Assembly (NCBI GenBank): GCA_023405565.1
Contig: JAEXXW010000655.1
Location: forward strand, 1 to 9,203
Direction: 5' to 3'
DNA: 9,203 nucleotides
DNA from: Pseudomonadota bacterium
GTDB lineage: Bacteria > Pseudomonadota > Alphaproteobacteria > Rhizobiales > Xanthobacteraceae
Shown here piece after piece: positions 7,025-9,203 of the stretch. Under the pieces are notes generated by a model. That model made no database searches. It saw only the letters and a program-made list of their open reading frames with translations, and had not been told where the DNA came from. The position numbers and the translations under genes are program-made. Position 1 is the first letter of the stretch. The number at the start of each line of letters is the position of its first letter.

Positions 7025-8758
7025 GACGTTTCGCAGGTTGGCGGGGTAAAGGCGGCCATCGGAGGCCAAAGGCTGTTACGAAGCCTTCGTATCACGACCG
7101 GCCTTGTTCTGTTTGCATATGTCACCTCACATTTTATCAATCACGCTTTTGGCATCCGTTCGATAGCGGCCATGGATGCGGCGGCCGTTGTGCTGCACGC
7201 ACCCTGGCACACGCTGCCCGGTCTTCTCCTCCTCTACGGTTCGTTCGTGTTACACGGCCTCCTTGGCCTGTATGCCCTTTACCGGCGGAGGCATCTGCGC
7301 TTGCCCGCTGGTGAAGCGTGGCAACTTGCCCTGGGTCTCATGATCCCGCTGTTGTTCATTCCACATGCTGGCGCAATCCGTCTGGGTGAAACGCTCCACA
7401 ACATGGATTTTGGCTATACGCGGCTGCTCTATCTCTTTTGGGTGGCTTCTCCGGACTATGCTCTGCCGCGGCAGCTTCTCCAGTTTCTGGTTGTGTGGAT
7501 TCATGGCTGCATCGGATTGCGTGCGTGGTTGCGTTCAAAGGTCTGGTATGGCCGGTTCAGCCCCGCGCTGACTTCGATCGCGGTGCTTGTCCCCACGATC
7601 GCGTTGCTGGGCTTCGTCAATGCCGGGCTTGATCTGCGCGAGGCGGTGCAGCGCAATGCTCCGGATATCGCGGTCCTGATCGCCGCGCCGACGGCACAGA
7701 AGATCCGCGACAGCGAAAACGTCAACAATATCGTTGACGGGCTGCTGCTCTCTTACATTGCGCTCGTATTGGCCGTTCTGATGTTGCGTGCGGTCCGCGA
7801 CTTTTACGATCGCCATCTTGGCGCCATCCATATCACCTACCCGGGCAGTCGTGTCGTGCCGGCGCCAGCGGGATTCTCGATCCTGGAAGCGAGCCGCTGG
7901 GCCGGTATTCCCCACACATCCGTCTGTGGTGGCCGCGGCAGATGTTCCACGTGCCGTATCCGCGTCGTGGGCGGTGACTCGCCATTGCCTGCACCGTCGG
8001 AGATGGAAGCGCAAACGCTTCACCGCATCGCCGCGCCACCGAATGTGCGGCTCGCATGCCAGTTGCGGCCGGCCCATGATATCGCCGTCGTGCCTCTGGT
8101 CCCGGCCAAGGAAAACGTTTCAAACGGAGCGGCGCGCTTCGAGGCGGCCGTGGATGGCGGCCGCGAAATCGACATCGCCGCCGTTTTTGTCGATCTGCGC
8201 GATTCGACACGCCTCGCCGCGGGGCGTCTTCCTTATGACGCGCTGTTTCTGTTTGATCGCTATGTGCAAGTTGTCACCGGGGCCATCCAAAGCCATGGAG
8301 GTCACGTTACCAGCGTCGCCGGCGACGGTGTGATGAGTGTCTTTGAAGCCGGCGGCCTCGCAATGGCCGCGCATAGTGCGGTTGTCGCTGCGTACGATGT
8401 TTGGGAAGGCATCGATGCTTTGAACGATGAATTGTCCGGCGAGCTTGGCGCGCCGCTGCGTCCAGGTATCGGAATTCACGTCGGCTCCGCCGTGGTCGGC
8501 CGAATTTCGACCGCTGCGTCTCCTTCCCTGCAATTTCTTGGCGATACCGGGAACGTTGCCGCCAAGTTGGAGGAACAAACCAAGCATCTGGGTTGCACGC
8601 TGGTCATTTCCTGCCAGGCCCTCGACCGGGCCGGACTGGATGCGGTGCGACAGGAGGTGGCGCTGGTGACGATAGCCGGCAAGGCGGATCCGATGCAGGT
8701 GGCTGTATTCCGCAAGCGCAGCCAGCTCGCAAGCATGGTCGCACGATCCGGCACCTGA
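7013..8758 (+). CDS. Membrane-anchored class III nucleotidyl cyclase with diheme-b-like anchor and [2Fe-2S] domain
   Basis: The 581-residue product has three parts. Residues about 28-262 form six predicted membrane helices (about 28-46, 68-90, 103-121, 154-173, 184-204, 242-262) with histidines in or next to the first four (H40, H44, H81, H118, H164). This resembles the diheme cytochrome b anchor of succinate:quinone oxidoreductases and the anchor described for the Sinorhizobium meliloti cyclase CyaC. Residues about 270-365 form a ferredoxin domain with C305, C311, C314 (CGGRGRCSTC) and C349 (LACQL) as [2Fe-2S] ligands. Residues about 385-567 form a class III cyclase homology domain: metal aspartates D394 (VFVDLRDS) and D438 (AGDG), and N514 at the transition-state Asn position. 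The substrate-selecting Lys and Asp positions hold S434 and Q507, and the catalytic Arg position holds K518. It probably converts ATP (or another NTP) to a cyclic nucleotide under redox control; activity is uncertain. It diverges from the Crp-type gene. Confidence 0.9.
   Translation: MTAHDVSQVGGVKAAIGGQRLLRSLRITTGLVLFAYVTSHFINHAFGIRSIAAMDAAAVVLHAPWHTLPGLLLLYGSFVLHGLLGLYALYRRRHLRLPAGEAWQLALGLMIPLLFIPHAGAIRLGETLHNMDFGYTRLLYLFWVASPDYALPRQLLQFLVVWIHGCIGLRAWLRSKVWYGRFSPALTSIAVLVPTIALLGFVNAGLDLREAVQRNAPDIAVLIAAPTAQKIRDSENVNNIVDGLLLSYIALVLAVLMLRAVRDFYDRHLGAIHITYPGSRVVPAPAGFSILEASRWAGIPHTSVCGGRGRCSTCRIRVVGGDSPLPAPSEMEAQTLHRIAAPPNVRLACQLRPAHDIAVVPLVPAKENVSNGAARFEAAVDGGREIDIAAVFVDLRDSTRLAAGRLPYDALFLFDRYVQVVTGAIQSHGGHVTSVAGDGVMSVFEAGGLAMAAHSAVVAAYDVWEGIDALNDELSGELGAPLRPGIGIHVGSAVVGRISTAASPSLQFLGDTGNVAAKLEEQTKHLGCTLVISCQALDRAGLDAVRQEVALVTIAGKADPMQVAVFRKRSQLASMVARSGT
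7077..7091. promoter_or_regulatory. Perfect 15-bp palindrome between the crp-like start and its upstream region
   Basis: TACGAAG-C-CTTCGTA has 7-bp arms around a single centre base. It lies 53 bases upstream of the Crp-like ATG at 7024 on the minus strand and inside codons 22-27 of the cyclase. It could be an operator for the crp-like promoter, which must lie within the cyclase coding sequence. A chance palindrome is also possible. Confidence 0.3.
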
Positions 8759-8764
8759 ACGCGG

Positions 8765-8780
8765 TGTGCGGTTTCGCACA
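8765..8780. promoter_or_regulatory. CRP-like palindromic operator candidate upstream of the small exported protein gene
   Basis: TGTGCGGTTTCGCACA is a perfect inverted repeat with 6-bp arms and a 4-bp centre. Its 16-bp span and TGTG/CACA ends match the CRP consensus TGTGA-N6-TCACA except for C instead of A at the fifth position of each half. It starts 7 bases after the cyclase stop and ends 81 bases before the start of the next gene, a sensible position for activation of that gene. The neighbouring Crp-type protein is the obvious candidate binder. An overlapping hairpin GGTTTC/GAAACC (8770-8786) shares half of it. Confidence 0.45.
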
Positions 8781-8845
8781 GAAACCGGACGATGATGCGT
8801 CTAGCTTCTGCTCATGTGGTGCCGATGACGACACCAAAACAACGC

Positions 8846-8852
8846 AGAAGGA
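8846..8852 (+). promoter_or_regulatory. Ribosome binding site deciding the start of the small exported protein
   Basis: AGAAGGA at 8846-8852 lies 8 bases before ATG 8861. It selects this start over the in-frame ATG at 8792, and the product then begins directly with a signal peptide. Confidence 0.7.
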
Positions 8853-8860
8853 TAACTGTC

Positions 8861-9124
8861 ATGACGAAATTCAAACTCATCCTCGGTGCCGCCGCCATCC
8901 TGTCGACCGCCTCTGTGGCGATGGCCGCCGATGATCTTGATACGCTCCTGCGCAATAGCGGCCATCCTTCCTTCGCCAATGGTTCACAATACGCGCAGCC
9001 CGAGCGCAAGAGCGGCTACGACGCTCACGCCAGTGCGATTCAGGCGCGGCAGCCTGCGGCCAGCGTCAAGGCATTGACCCCCGAAGAGAAAGCACTGTTT
9101 GACCGGACCTCGCACGTCGATTGA
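8861..9124 (+). CDS. Small exported protein of unknown function
   Basis: I do not recognise a family. The 87-residue product starts with a classical signal peptide: a positive N-terminus (MTKFK), a hydrophobic core and an AMA-A cleavage region, so cleavage after residue 22 or 23 is expected. The mature part of about 65 residues is hydrophilic, with no cysteine and no membrane helix, and probably sits in the periplasm. It includes NSGHPSFANGSQYAQPER, a run of Ala/Gln, and a C-terminal LTPEEKALFDR helix. The gene has its own spacing from the cyclase (102 bases), a good ribosome binding site, a CRP-like palindrome upstream and a strong terminator downstream, so it may be a single-gene transcript under cyclic-nucleotide control. 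Partial sequence-level drift is not evident; the frame is intact. Confidence 0.78.
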   Translation: MTKFKLILGAAAILSTASVAMAADDLDTLLRNSGHPSFANGSQYAQPERKSGYDAHASAIQARQPAASVKALTPEEKALFDRTSHVD

Positions 9125-9153
9125 GCGGCGTTCGTCCAACCGGCGACCTGACG

Positions 9154-9186
9154 GGGCGACACGGTTACGGCCGCGTCGCCCGTTTT
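9154..9186 (+). terminator. Intrinsic terminator after the small exported protein gene
   Basis: The stem GGGCGAC (9154-9160) pairs with GTCGCCC (9175-9181); after an A-C mismatch, CGG (9162-9164) pairs with CCG (9171-9173) around the loop TTACGG. GTTTT follows at 9182-9186. It lies 29 bases after the TGA of the small gene and is the best terminator in the window. Confidence 0.8.
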
Positions 9187-9203
9187 GCCTATCGTGACAG
9201 GAC

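Noticed and set aside
7025..7069. TTG 7069 as the start of the Crp-like gene
   Set aside because: The extra 15 residues do not resemble a Crp/Fnr N-terminus and no ribosome binding site is suitably spaced; ATG 7024 gives the usual start.
7116..7131. CRP site around TCACA at 7127-7131
   Set aside because: The matching TGTGA half is absent at the required spacing (CATAT is found).

Overview
The window looks like a chromosomal segment of a high-GC alphaproteobacterium, most likely a Hyphomicrobiales member of the Bradyrhizobium/Rhodopseudomonas/Afipia type. This is inferred from base composition, codon choice and gene families; no rRNA or marker gene confirms it. I see no mobile element, tRNA, rRNA or CRISPR array. 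Coding density is high and no gene-free stretch exceeds about 100 bases.

Positions 1-3642 form a likely + strand operon: the 3' part of a LivG-type ABC ATPase, a LivF-type ATPase carrying an unusual C-terminal tail of about 264 residues with a degenerate PSAF repeat, and an aldehyde dehydrogenase of the benzaldehyde/vanillin dehydrogenase type. Together they suggest import and oxidation of a small organic, possibly aromatic, compound. A hairpin plus T-run at 3699-3731 probably ends this unit.

Positions 3796-6281 hold a LemA protein and a DUF2207 (YciQ-like) membrane protein with a glycine-rich C-terminus. Their stop and start codons overlap, and this is a recurrent but poorly understood pair.

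Positions 6326-8758 hold the most interesting part: a divergent pair whose start regions overlap by 12 bp. On the minus strand is a Crp/Fnr regulator that keeps cAMP-pocket and recognition-helix residues. On the plus strand, from a TTG codon, is a three-part protein: a six-helix, histidine-rich membrane anchor resembling the diheme cytochrome b anchor of succinate dehydrogenase, a [2Fe-2S] ferredoxin domain, and a class III nucleotidyl cyclase domain. It looks like a redox- or quinone-sensing cyclase beside its possible cyclic-nucleotide receptor. The cyclase keeps both metal aspartates but has lost the usual purine-selecting Lys and Asp, and has Lys where the catalytic Arg is expected.

Positions 8759-9203 hold a perfect CRP-geometry palindrome (TGTGCG-N4-CGCACA), a small exported protein of unknown function, and a strong intrinsic terminator. 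The palindrome may link this small gene to the Crp-like regulator.
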